Shown here one piece after another: positions 1 through 9,700 of a stretch of DNA of 29,154 nucleotides. Within the stretch, counting starts at the first letter, position 1. Each line of letters starts with the position of its first letter. The notes under the pieces were generated by a model. That model made no database searches. It had not been told where the DNA came from and saw only the letters and a list, made by a program, of their open reading frames with translations. The DNA comes from a virus. The position numbers and the translations under genes were made by a program. Location: IMG/VR virus record IMGVR_UViG_3300025645_000332, positions 1-29,154 of that record. One strand, given 5' to 3'.

Positions 1-1045
1 CAAGAGAGTGAGCTAAGGTTCTTTCCTGTGGATTAGGATCTACTAGTGACTTTATAAATTCTTCGTAGTTTTCTGTAGTGGCAAAATCATCTACTGTAAT
101 CTGGCCATCTCCGCTACCGTCGTTGCTGTTTTTATCAAGCTCTGGTTTCATGCTAAATAGAACGTCAAGTATTTGTTTTGACTCTTTGCTATCTGGATTA
201 TGTAAAGCGTCATAATAACTCATAGATTGACCAAACATCTTGGTCATTGCGACACTAGCAAACCCGTCTGGTTTGTTTTTAAACAGCTCTTCAAGACTGT
301 TTTGTATCTCCTGGAGAACATCTTGTTTTTCAAGCTTAGGATTCTTTTTAGCGGTTTCTCGCCAGTTGTTTAATACTTCGTTAGCAGAAGTTATAGTACC
401 TGTATCTCTTTTTCTAAGTAATTTAGATATATCTTCTATAGACTGTCTTTCAAAAGAAGTAGTTTTATTATCTCCATCTGTGTAAGTAAAAGAAAACACA
501 CGTTTTCCATCTACAGTTTCTATTTTAAAAGAATCATCTGTAGCGTCACCGTTATAATGATCAGCAACGTTTTTAATAAAAGCTATAGCTGGTGCTTTAG
601 TTAGTCCAACGTCGTAAGCGTTTGTGTTGTAAGACGTGATTATATCGTTACCTATTTGACCCTCTGTTTGTCTAGCTTTAGTGTATTTATTTATTTCATA
701 AAGTAAGTCCGCCCTCTTTCTTTTATTTTCTTTACCAAATAGTGGTATATTTTTTAACTCTTCTCTATACGTATCTAATTGGTCTTGCATCTCAGCTCTT
801 TCGTCGCTGTTTTTCACAGTGCCGTCATTCATGTTTTTAGCAAGCTTCCCCATAGCTTCCTTCGCCTCAGCGTTTATACCCTCGATCTCTTGCATGCTTT
901 TTTCAAAGTTAGTGGATATACTATCCAATAACTCGCCTCTTTGCTGTAACAAACCAGCGGTCATGCCTCTCATGGAGAACGGTACCTTAGCTCTTGCTAA
1001 AGCGCCTGCTGAGGCTACTATTGTTGAATCTGCTTTTATGTTCAC
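1..1045 (-). CDS. Probable internal virion / tail-associated protein, C-terminus cut by window edge
   Basis: The minus-strand frame is open from position 1045 to the window edge (348 codons), so the C-terminus is missing. The start is probably GTG at 1043-1045 (reads NIKADSTIV...), because an in-frame TAA lies five codons upstream with no ATG between. The first 120 residues are helical and charged, with a likely coiled coil around residues 35-125. Residues 309-320 read DGSGDGQITVDD, a good match to an EF-hand/dockerin-type calcium loop (D1, S3, D5, G6, I8, D12). The gene follows the Gln/Ala-rich 270-aa gene after a 30-base gap. In podovirus genomes this position is usually held by large internal or ejected virion proteins. 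That role is inferred from position only; I do not recognise the family with certainty. Confidence 0.75.
   Translation of the reverse strand, partial: MNIKADSTIVASAGALARAKVPFSMRGMTAGLLQQRGELLDSISTNFEKSMQEIEGINAEAKEAMGKLAKNMNDGTVKNSDERAEMQDQLDTYREELKNIPLFGKENKRKRADLLYEINKYTKARQTEGQIGNDIITSYNTNAYDVGLTKAPAIAFIKNVADHYNGDATDDSFKIETVDGKRVFSFTYTDGDNKTTSFERQSIEDISKLLRKRDTGTITSANEVLNNWRETAKKNPKLEKQDVLQEIQNSLEELFKNKPDGFASVAMTKMFGQSMSYYDALHNPDSKESKQILDVLFSMKPELDKNSNDGSGDGQITVDDFATTENYEEFIKSLVDPNPQERTLAHSL
86..121 (-). other. EF-hand-like calcium-binding loop inside the partial virion gene
   Basis: The twelve codons give D-G-S-G-D-G-Q-I-T-V-D-D. Oxygen-donor residues sit at loop positions 1, 3, 5 and 12, Gly at 6 and a hydrophobic residue at 8, as in canonical EF-hand loops, although position 12 is Asp instead of the usual Glu. 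Only one loop is visible before the window ends, so a paired EF-hand cannot be confirmed. Confidence 0.5.
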
Positions 1046-1075
1046 GTCTATGTTATTTTAATGCTATTAATAAAA

Positions 1076-1888
1076 TCAAGGTGAAACCATACCTGGTAGT
1101 TGCGATTGATTGTAACCTTGGTTAGCAACTGTGCTGTTAGTCGTGTTGTTACCAAAATTCATCTCATCCCAAGGCACATTACCCATCATATCTCCAAATG
1201 CTTGAGCGTTTTGCATCTGCATCTGCGCACCAGCCATATTCATATTCATTTGATTTCCATAAGCTTGTTGTAAACCAGCAGAAGCACCTGCAGCTCCTTG
1301 ATAAGCAACGCCCAATAACGTAGCTTGTCTTTGCATCTCGGCTTCCTGCGTCGCCATCTCCCCACCAGCCTGAGCCATTTGAATAGCGCTAAGACCTTGT
1401 CTTTCCATTTGTTGGTTCTGCATAGCTCCTTGAGCAGCTAAGCGCTGATTAGCAGTCTCTTGTTTAGATATATCAGCTGAAACCTGTCTAGCTTGTAATC
1501 GACCTTGATTTGCTAAAGCTTGCGCTAACCCAGCAACACCTGATGATCCAGCTGAACCACGCAGACCCTGCATTACGTTAGCTCTCTGTTGAGTGCCTTG
1601 TTCCATTTGGAATCTAGCCGCCTCTTGATTTACGGTTAAATCCTCATACACATTCTCCATACCCTCAAATGGGTTTTGAAGATTTGCGTACGGATTTGTA
1701 AACTCAAACTCTCTATATCTTTGTCTTTGAGCCTCTAGTAAAGCGTCTTGCTTTTGCTGGCGCTCGAGCTGTGCTGTAACTTGATCGTTAGCGTCACTCG
1801 CTGCACTTCTAGCTGCGCTACCAGATATTAAAGCACCTCCTAATTGAGCTACGCCGCCTATTATGGCTGCACCTAGTAGAAATGACAT
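1076..1888 (-). CDS. Gln/Ala-rich probable internal (ejected) virion protein
   Basis: This 270-aa protein starts at ATG 1888. Its N-terminus is a hydrophobic, Gly/Ala-rich segment (about residues 2-28, FLLGAAIIGGVAQLGGALIS) that could insert into a membrane. A charged Gln-rich helix follows (residues 35-62), then the motif TNPYANLQNPFE and a long Gln/Ala/Met-rich helical stretch (about 85-235). The segment RGSAGSSGVAGLAQALANQG is like one I recall in many marine phage virion proteins. Small Ala/Gln-rich proteins with an N-terminal hydrophobic patch near the end of the tail gene cluster resemble T7 gp14-type internal core proteins, which are ejected to help DNA cross the envelope. This role is inferred from composition and position. 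The C-terminus is Asn-rich (FGNNTTNSTVANQGYNQ) and probably disordered. Confidence 0.8.
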   Translation of the reverse strand: MSFLLGAAIIGGVAQLGGALISGSAARSAASDANDQVTAQLERQQKQDALLEAQRQRYREFEFTNPYANLQNPFEGMENVYEDLTVNQEAARFQMEQGTQQRANVMQGLRGSAGSSGVAGLAQALANQGRLQARQVSADISKQETANQRLAAQGAMQNQQMERQGLSAIQMAQAGGEMATQEAEMQRQATLLGVAYQGAAGASAGLQQAYGNQMNMNMAGAQMQMQNAQAFGDMMGNVPWDEMNFGNNTTNSTVANQGYNQSQLPGMVSP

Positions 1889-1963
1889 AATCTATTTATT
1901 TTTAATATACTTTTCATAATATCTTTAATTCAATTACACTAATATAGTTACATTTTTTAGTGT
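1889..1963 (-). other. 75-base AT-rich intergenic stretch with a weak hairpin
   Basis: This is the longest gene-free stretch in the window. A 7-bp inverted repeat (ACACTAA at 1936-1942 against TTAGTGT at 1957-1963) with a 14-base loop lies just after the stop codon of the 112-aa gene. The stem is AT-rich and no U-tract follows directly on the minus strand, so terminator function is doubtful. The leader before the 270-aa gene is A/T-rich and has no Shine-Dalgarno sequence. Confidence 0.3.
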
Positions 1964-2302
1964 TTATTTACTACTTTCAGTTACCTCAGAACTTATAGCA
2001 AATAATTCAGCCTGCTTAGAGTCAGTATTTTTCATTTTAACGCTTGCGTAATACCCTTTTAAACTACCACTATTAGCTCTATTATCTTTCGCAAACATTA
2101 TGTACGATCCAATTGGTATATACTTAGTAGCATCTACAGTTATAGTTTTATTACTCATGTCCGTTATCTTGCCTATAAGCAATGGCTCACTACCAACAGC
2201 TTGTCCATCGAAATCAGTTAGCGAAGTAGATGAGATATAGTACGCAAAGTCCCCTACCTGCAAAGATGCGTTATCTATTTTACTAGTTAATTGTATTATC
2301 AT
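1964..2302 (-). CDS. Small conserved phage virion protein, unknown role
   Basis: This 112-aa protein begins at ATG 2302, and its start overlaps the stop of the upstream 473-aa gene as ATGA, suggesting translational coupling. The N-terminal half looks like a small beta-barrel (LQVGDFAYYIS..., LLIGKITDMSNKTITVD). The C-terminal half has the pattern NSGSLKGYYASVKMKN followed by AELFAISSEVTESSK. I recall this GYYA-V-K-N / AELF-SEV-ESSK pattern as a recurrent small protein among tail genes of marine phages, but its exact role is unknown to me. The context between a fibre-like gene and a probable ejected protein favours a structural role. Confidence 0.75.
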   Translation of the reverse strand: MIIQLTSKIDNASLQVGDFAYYISSTSLTDFDGQAVGSEPLLIGKITDMSNKTITVDATKYIPIGSYIMFAKDNRANSGSLKGYYASVKMKNTDSKQAELFAISSEVTESSK

Positions 2303-3720
2303 GTCTGTGTGCCTACCGTTATAAAGTTATCTAACAAAAAGTGTATCGTTCTATTAGAACTTGGGTATTTATTTATTTTAAAGCGATTACTAGTTCTCAC
2401 CTTTTGTGTGCTACCTGAAAGATATAGTTTTGTTCCAGCTTTTAAAGTTTGCGCTCTAGATACCACCATAGTGCCAGCCGTTGCAGATGGACTGCTTATA
2501 GATGCTACGGTAGTAGCCGTAGCGTTATCAACGCCTTCACCTAGTATAGTTAAATTATTTCCACCAGCAATCCCGTATGTACCTAATAAATCAACATTAG
2601 TACTACTTGATGACGTTACTCTAACTGTTTTAGTTAAAGCATCAGCCGTAGCGCTGGAAGATATGAAACTCATACTTAACCCAATAGCTTTTTTAATAGC
2701 TTTAAACCCTATAGCGTGAAAAGTCAAAGTTATACCGTCTGCGAAAGTTTGTGCAGAAGATAAAGTTAACGTTTTAGTATTAGTGTTTATGCTTTGTATT
2801 TTCGGCGAGCCAGAAAGGCTACCAGCGCTAACACCCTTTAGAATAGTCCCAACAGCTAAATCTGATACATCATCAAGCACTACGGTGGTAGAACCACTTA
2901 TAGCTCCATCTACAGTCTGCGTTTTTTGAAACACCCAGTCGGTGTCTCTTGGTTGCCTTATTAACCTTAAACCAAAACCGTTTGTATCATTTTTTGAATT
3001 TGTAACAAAAGTATCAATATCAACATTGGTTGAATGCGAAAGCGCTGGAGAGGCAGTGTATACCGCGTCCTCACCTGTGGCAGCATAGCTGCTACCGTTG
3101 GCGGTAAGACCGGAAAATGTAACGGTAACATTCGCAACTTGAGATATATTTCTATGTATAACGTTTTTGTTTAACACAGTGTCAGTTGAAGGATCAGCCA
3201 TAAGTATCATAGTGTACGTAAGGCCGTCTCCATTAGTCGGGAAATTTATAACCCCGTTATACTCACCACCACTTACCTTGGCTTTTAAAGCGTTTTTAGA
3301 ACTAAAACCAGCTGCAAAAGTTTTGGTTTTAAAATTGTAAAATAAGTTATTAGATGTTACAACTTGTAAAATAAAACTAGCTCCCTCGTCACCTTTAATC
3401 GCGAAGCTTCGCGTAGAAGCTAGATAAGGTAGTGTGTTTAAGGGTATAAATAGTGATTGTATTTTTTTTAATACTTCTTTTTGAGTAACGCTTGAATCAG
3501 CTCGCGAATGATTAATGCCAGCCATATAACCAACATCGCCCCTAAAAGTATGCGTATGGTAACCTTGTAAACCCACGCTTTGACCGTAGTCTAGCGCTTG
3601 CTGTATAGTTTTAAACAAAGGTTCATTATCGATATACGTTAGTATATTTTGTTGCGATTGCCTAGTAGACCGTTGCGTTGATTGCGTAGAGCCACTTGTG
3701 TTTGTATTATGATAACTCAT
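2299..3720 (-). CDS. Probable tail/fibre structural protein with HxH motif and beta-repeats
   Basis: The protein has 473 aa and starts at ATG 3720, ten bases after the giant tail gene. The N-terminus (1-25) is a Ser/Thr/Gln-rich linker. Residues 35-72 form a helix followed by the motif GYHTHTFRGDVGYMAG with His55, His57 and His71. Similar HTH-H modules occur in other phage structural proteins, where they may bind metal. Residues 110-270 are beta-rich. Two segments (about 272-336 and 366-436) show a related layout: STTVVLDDVSDLAVGT... with TKTLTLSSAQTFADGITLTF, then ...ATAGTMVVSRAQTLKAGTKLYLSG. They look like repeated beta domains of fibre-like proteins. The location between the tail protein and the probable ejected proteins suggests a tail appendage or tail-tip protein. 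Receptor binding is possible but not shown. Confidence 0.8.
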   Translation of the reverse strand: MSYHNTNTSGSTQSTQRSTRQSQQNILTYIDNEPLFKTIQQALDYGQSVGLQGYHTHTFRGDVGYMAGINHSRADSSVTQKEVLKKIQSLFIPLNTLPYLASTRSFAIKGDEGASFILQVVTSNNLFYNFKTKTFAAGFSSKNALKAKVSGGEYNGVINFPTNGDGLTYTMILMADPSTDTVLNKNVIHRNISQVANVTVTFSGLTANGSSYAATGEDAVYTASPALSHSTNVDIDTFVTNSKNDTNGFGLRLIRQPRDTDWVFQKTQTVDGAISGSTTVVLDDVSDLAVGTILKGVSAGSLSGSPKIQSINTNTKTLTLSSAQTFADGITLTFHAIGFKAIKKAIGLSMSFISSSATADALTKTVRVTSSSSTNVDLLGTYGIAGGNNLTILGEGVDNATATTVASISSPSATAGTMVVSRAQTLKAGTKLYLSGSTQKVRTSNRFKINKYPSSNRTIHFLLDNFITVGTQT

Positions 3721-3730
3721 GATTCTGCAC

Positions 3731-6700
3731 TTAATGCGTTGATGAAACTATACCTAAACCTTGAAAATTGAAATTAGCTGTATCAATATTTTCAGTGGAA
3801 AGCCTTGATCCTTTTATATAATTAAACCATTTACCTTCTTTCTCTATAAATTCACTTATAAAACCTTTTTGAAGATCTGTTTCAAAAGACTCCATCTCCC
3901 AGCCTAAGCGGTCGTTGGTAAAAGCGTTATAGGTAGATAGCGTCGTAGCTGTTGAATTTTCAGCTTTAGCGAAAGCTTTAACCATAGCTTGTGAACCCTC
4001 GTAATTTATAGTGTTAAAACTCTTTATAGATGAAGGGGTTTCATTCAATATAGCCGTAACAGACGCTTCATATTGCTCTCCGTAAAACGAACCTCTAGTT
4101 TCGTTAGTGTAATGTTGCCACAGTTCACCGTTTTTAACAGTGAAGTATTGATTTGATAAACTAACACCACTTTCTGGTACGAAAGATTTAAAACTTTCCC
4201 AACCTCTTACGTCTTCATTAAAACTAACTGTTGTAGAATTTTCTAATCTAAAAATCTTATTTAGAGTTATATTATCTAAAGTACCTCTCAACTCAAGAGC
4301 TTTATCATTTGAACCTGAAGTTATAACCACCGTATTTATTAGGTTATCTGGATCGTCGTTAGTAGAAGTACCTATAAAGAAGTCTTGCTCAAAAGATACG
4401 TTAGCTTCTATATCGGTTTGGAATACAAAACCCTTACCGTCTTCATTATAATAATATCCAGCTATAAAACCGTTATCAAGAGCGCAGTCAAAAGAAAGTC
4501 TAACCTCTTGATTTGTGTGTATGTGACCTATATTTTGGTTGATATTACCCCATACAGCTCTGAGTCCCTCGAAACGTATACGGCCACCACCAGCGGGATC
4601 TTCTTCCCAGAACAAGAGATTTTGGAAAGATGTACTAAACACTATATTCCAAGAATCCACTGTACCTCCTGTAAAGTAGTTTGTTGTGTCACGTAAAGCA
4701 ATATCTTTAATGGCGCCCGTAAAACCATTTTCTTCAGGTTCAAAAAACACTTTTCTAGGATTTCCAAGAGGTGAGCTTTCATCTTCAGCGAACGTGGACG
4801 CGCTGTAAATAAAACCATTTATATCACCAGCCAATACATCTGCGGCGCTTACTTCTTCACCATTAAGAAATACAGATATGGGATTTCCAGAATAAGAGAG
4901 CATGTTACCTTTGATTACATAATCTCCAGGTTGCGTTAAATTATTAAAACCAAACCCATGCGTCAAGATAGATGTAACACCATCAACTTCAACGTCCTCC
5001 GTATTACCTGTAACATAACCTGCTAAAGACCCTTGAATATCAAGACTTGAAACTGGGATTATAGTAAATGAAAACTCATATGGCTGGGTTGGGTTTGGGT
5101 TATCCATTGGGAAGTTAGGTGAAATATTCTGGTATATAAACTTTTCGTGACCAGGGCCTTGCGTTGTGTTCCACTCAATAGCTCCATTTTTAAAGTATAC
5201 CTCTGGTTGATCAAATAAATTATAAGTGATTGGAGGTATTTGAACATCTGAACTTCCTAAGTAATTACTTGGTGGAGTAATCCAACTGTCTGCTTTTCCG
5301 CCAGTGGTAAGATTTGTTATATTTATTAACCGTATACTGTCTATAGCTTTAGCATAATCGTGCTTAGTTATCGCAATTTTAATTTCTTCGAGGGGTGGGA
5401 ATCCAAATGGATATTGGAATATGCATCTAATAACGTTACTCACTACTGCGGTGGTATCGTATTCGGTTCTTGTTGTTGATAGTAATCTTAAATTACCATT
5501 AGGTTTTATTTCTCCAAAATACCCATAAGGATATGATGGATCACCACTATCCTGATCTATAGGAGACTCGGGTATTAAACCAGTAGGTATACAATTTAAT
5601 AAACTAACATCAGAATTAGCGTCTATATCGTCAACTACTGGTTGATACGATATATCTAATAAGTACCAATTACCGTTTTCAAGAGGATTATCGGAAATAT
5701 CTTGAGAGATGATAGCTGTACTATCTGCATCAACTTCTATCCGTGTCGCAGAGTCTGTTGCACCTCCCGTGTTGTCACCAGAGACCTCATGTATGCTAAC
5801 AAACGGATCGGGTTGCTCTCCCGGTATAGGTGGTACTGGTTGATCGCTTAAATCGATGTGATCACCAAAATTAGTTATTGCGCCTCCGTCTTGTAGCGGT
5901 TCGTTTACAGCATTATACTCACCAGTTTCTTCATTAATCGTAGGGGAGTAATATGTATGTTGAGCACCAAATTCACCTAACCCACCTGCTTCGTATTCTG
6001 TGTTCGATTGGCCTAGATTTTGTCTTCCATATATAATTTGATTAGTCCAAACAAAATCGATTAGATTAGTGCCGTTATTTTCAACGTCACCGGTCCAACC
6101 TAAAATACCTCCACTACCGTCCCCATGTTTAACCTCTGCCCAAGCGGGAATATCACGATATGGGATAGGATTCACTTCTTGTATAAAATCTTGACCCTCT
6201 ATACCCGTGGGGTTTATAAGGCTATGCGGTTTTACTAGTTTAAACTCGTTTACATATATACTGTACTTTGTCGAAACGGCGCTAGGTTTAGTTACAAGAC
6301 TCAATTTAACGACTAGGTTTTCTATTAAAACGCTATCCTGAGTAGTGCCATCTGAAAACTTCCAAGCGGCAGAGTTCATCGTAGGTGAACCATGTACAGG
6401 GTTTTCATCGTTTGCTTCATAAACACCAGGCACGAAAGCCCAAATTGCTGGAAAAAGCACTTCGTTATTACTCTGCCACCCCATAACGTAATCACCTGCA
6501 AAAGCTATGTCTGGATTACCGTTGCTGTAACCAGTCCAATCCGTAAATAGCATGTGATGAGCTTCATAAGGGCTATCTGTTAAGTTATTAAGTATATAGT
6601 TAGCATTTCCAAACTGCGTGTCCCCTAAAGGCGCTATTATCTCTGGGTCAACTGGCTCTTCACCATCAAATAGCTCTATTAACATGTTAAACCCATCAGC

Positions 6701-9700
6701 TAGCTGAAAAAACGGGTCAGTTATATTAAAAACGCCGGTTGTGAAATATATAGCTATTTCCTCTCCGTTAAATATAGTTTTAGATGTCGCTTCGGGAAAA
6801 CTTGCTATAATGTCGTCAGACACCTGGTGCGTTAAATCAGTAATAGGTGAGTCAACGTAGCTATCTAGTATATTTACAGAATACTTTAATCCACCATCGA
6901 TAGCTGTTCCTACACCAGCCCCACTCAGAAAACTACTACCTTCTGGTGAAAAAACAATTCCACCCGGTTCGTCGTTGTCTTGATTTTCTAGTCTCCATAT
7001 AGAACCTACAAATGCGGGTAACGTATTAGACGCTGGTGCGTCCGGAGGCCCATCGTAAGTGGTTTCAACTCCATCCGCGCTAGTAAAAAATCTACTAGCG
7101 TACATAAGAGGAGTTCCACTACCGTGATTCTCTATAAATATATTATTTCCCAAACTAAAAGCGCCTATGTCTGCAACCACTTCTTGAGCGTTAAGATTAA
7201 ACCTAGCAGAATACGGAGCGTTAAAAGAATCATATGGTGTATCTATGATAGGCGCTTGCAGAAATTCACCAAACGCTTCACCCACAAAATCTTGACCCTC
7301 TACAGCCTCAACAAAATGCCCTTTGGGTATAGCTGGATGATGAGTAATAGCTGTCGATGAGTTTAACGACATGTTTTTTAACGGGATAAACGAATGGTTA
7401 ACCGGTATATCCGGGATACCCCAGTGATTGTAGTGGCTCTGCCAAGTTTCATTGATATTATGAGGAGATGGAATTAAATCCACGCCTGTTAAAGGGAAGC
7501 TGTCTTGAAAATGATTAACATCGTTTTGATATGTTACTAACTCTGTGCCTTGATCAACATTAGAGCTAGTTAGTAAATTCGAAGTATCTACGGGATAGTT
7601 GTCTAGCGTAAGATTATAATGCTTGCTATAGTCATCATAACTACCAAGCGCTATATTGTATTCACTTAAATTATCTCTAAACCAATCACGCATACCTGCG
7701 TCTGAGATAGGTGTTAATCCGTCCATAGAAAGTCTAAGGACTGAACCTCTTTGTTTATCTGTAAAATAAGCTCTATATGATTCAGAAGCAAAAGACTCAG
7801 GGTTCTTAGATATACCATAATCCCCTACAAAAGGCACAGCTTGTCCAAGGACGTTTTCAGTGGCTACAAGTTGAGGGTTTCCATCCGCGTTAAAGACAGC
7901 GTCTTTATTTGCTAATATCTTTAAAACCCTATCTTCGCACATAGCAACTAAATCAGTGCTTCTTGTGAATAGCTTTTGAATACTTCCGTATGTAGGGTTT
8001 AAATCTTTGGTTATCTTTTCTGCTTGGATAAACTGATTAAGGTTGTTTATACCACTGTTAGAATTATATATACCAGAATAAATTAACCCATGTTTGCGGT
8101 GCTCTTCTGCATATGGCTCTTCTAATGTTGAAGACGCTCGAGCACCATTTGTGATCTGCATCTCGTTAAAAGTGTCTCTAATTCTATTAGATTCTATACC
8201 GTCTCCAAAAGAAAAACAATTGTACCAACTTAATCCCGTGTCAAGAGAAAGATCTAGATCTTTATTTATAAGCCAAATTCTTTTATCGAATACCCCAGGC
8301 TCAGAGAATTGCTTAAACCATTTTATTTTAGCTGTAGTATAACTACCGTTTTCTCGTATAAACTTAACAGCGACTGGGTCGCCTACTTCATCAGCTAAAG
8401 CTGCTGCTGTTGTGCTGTTTTCTTCTTCGGCACCATCGTGTGGAAAGTTATAATTTAATTCAAATGCAGCAAACTCATCACCACTAAAAATTGTATTTGC
8501 AGCGGATGAGTTATACTGATTGCTATTAAAATCACCGGCATCAATGATCCAGTTTGTAATACGCCTATTGGCGTTGTAATCAAATATACCTGCTTCTCCA
8601 GGAATCCTACCTTCATCTAAAGTTGGGACCTCTAACCCTAAATCGTCTACTAAAACCACTCTGCATCCTACAGGTGCAAAAATCTCTGCGTTTTCACTTG
8701 TTAATCTAACTGGTATATTGCTACTAGCTTCGTAATATATGTTTAAATCGGTTAGTTGTTGAGGCTCTGTCTCCCAAATAGCAGGGTAACTCTGTAAAGT
8801 GGTAAGAACGTTTTCAACATTTGTCTCTGGGTGTAAGAATTCAATGTTTGTAAAAGTATCATCATCAACCGAGAATGTCGGAGCGCCAGGATTGTAACCT
8901 TGTTCTGTAGGGTTTTTATCAAGCTCAATTATGTAACACGTTCTCCTATTATGTCTTGCCCCAAAGTTTTCTAACGCTTCAATAAGATTTTGGGTTGCGG
9001 TAGTATCTTCACCTGTAATTGTTTGGTTTGCATCAACCGCTACGGAATTCGCCCACGCGCTAGCCGCTTCCTCTACGCTAAGGGGATAATCAACGGTGTC
9101 AGCGTTTTTATAATCATCTCCGTCGTATATCCACCTCATTCTCCATGACGTATGGTTGTATATGTGTTTAGTACGAACCTTTTGTATAGTATATACAATT
9201 TTACCAGGATCATCTTTGAATATAAACCTGTTACCTTCCTCGAGTTGACTTACAAAAAACTGAATATCAGTGTCTAATCCAGACGGGCTGATCTCAGGTC
9301 TCCACTGGTTTAAATGTAAATTCTGATAACTATCATCATACCCTTGCCCTTGGAGTTCGCTAGGGGTAAGCGCTCTACCTATTCCAGTTACTTCATCGTA
9401 ATTCCCTTCAAACTCCATTATACGTATCCCATCAGCTTCCGAAGCTGCGATAACTGGACTAATAGCGTTTTCACCTGTTGTTGAAAGACTAGGTGGAAAA
9501 GCAGTATCTTGCCCTGTTCCTTGAGACGCGGTAGGAAGTAAATTGAATATACCTCCACCCCATATACCTTGTAATTTGCTGGCTATACTATCTTTACCAA
9601 CGAGACTAGTTACCCCTAAGTCGTTTATTATACTAGTGGCATTACCCAAATCAATAAGATCTTCACCAGGACCTAAGAATGAAAGATGCATATAATGTTT

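Noticed and set aside
1936-1963. Hairpin between the 112-aa and 270-aa genes as a terminator
   Set aside because: The stem is only 7 AT-rich pairs with a long loop and no following U-run, so chance is likely in AT-rich DNA.
2291-2719. 142-aa plus-strand open frame, the longest on that strand
   Set aside because: It lies wholly opposite the 473-aa and 112-aa genes, has low-complexity hydrophobic content typical of an antisense shadow, and would be the only gene on the plus strand.
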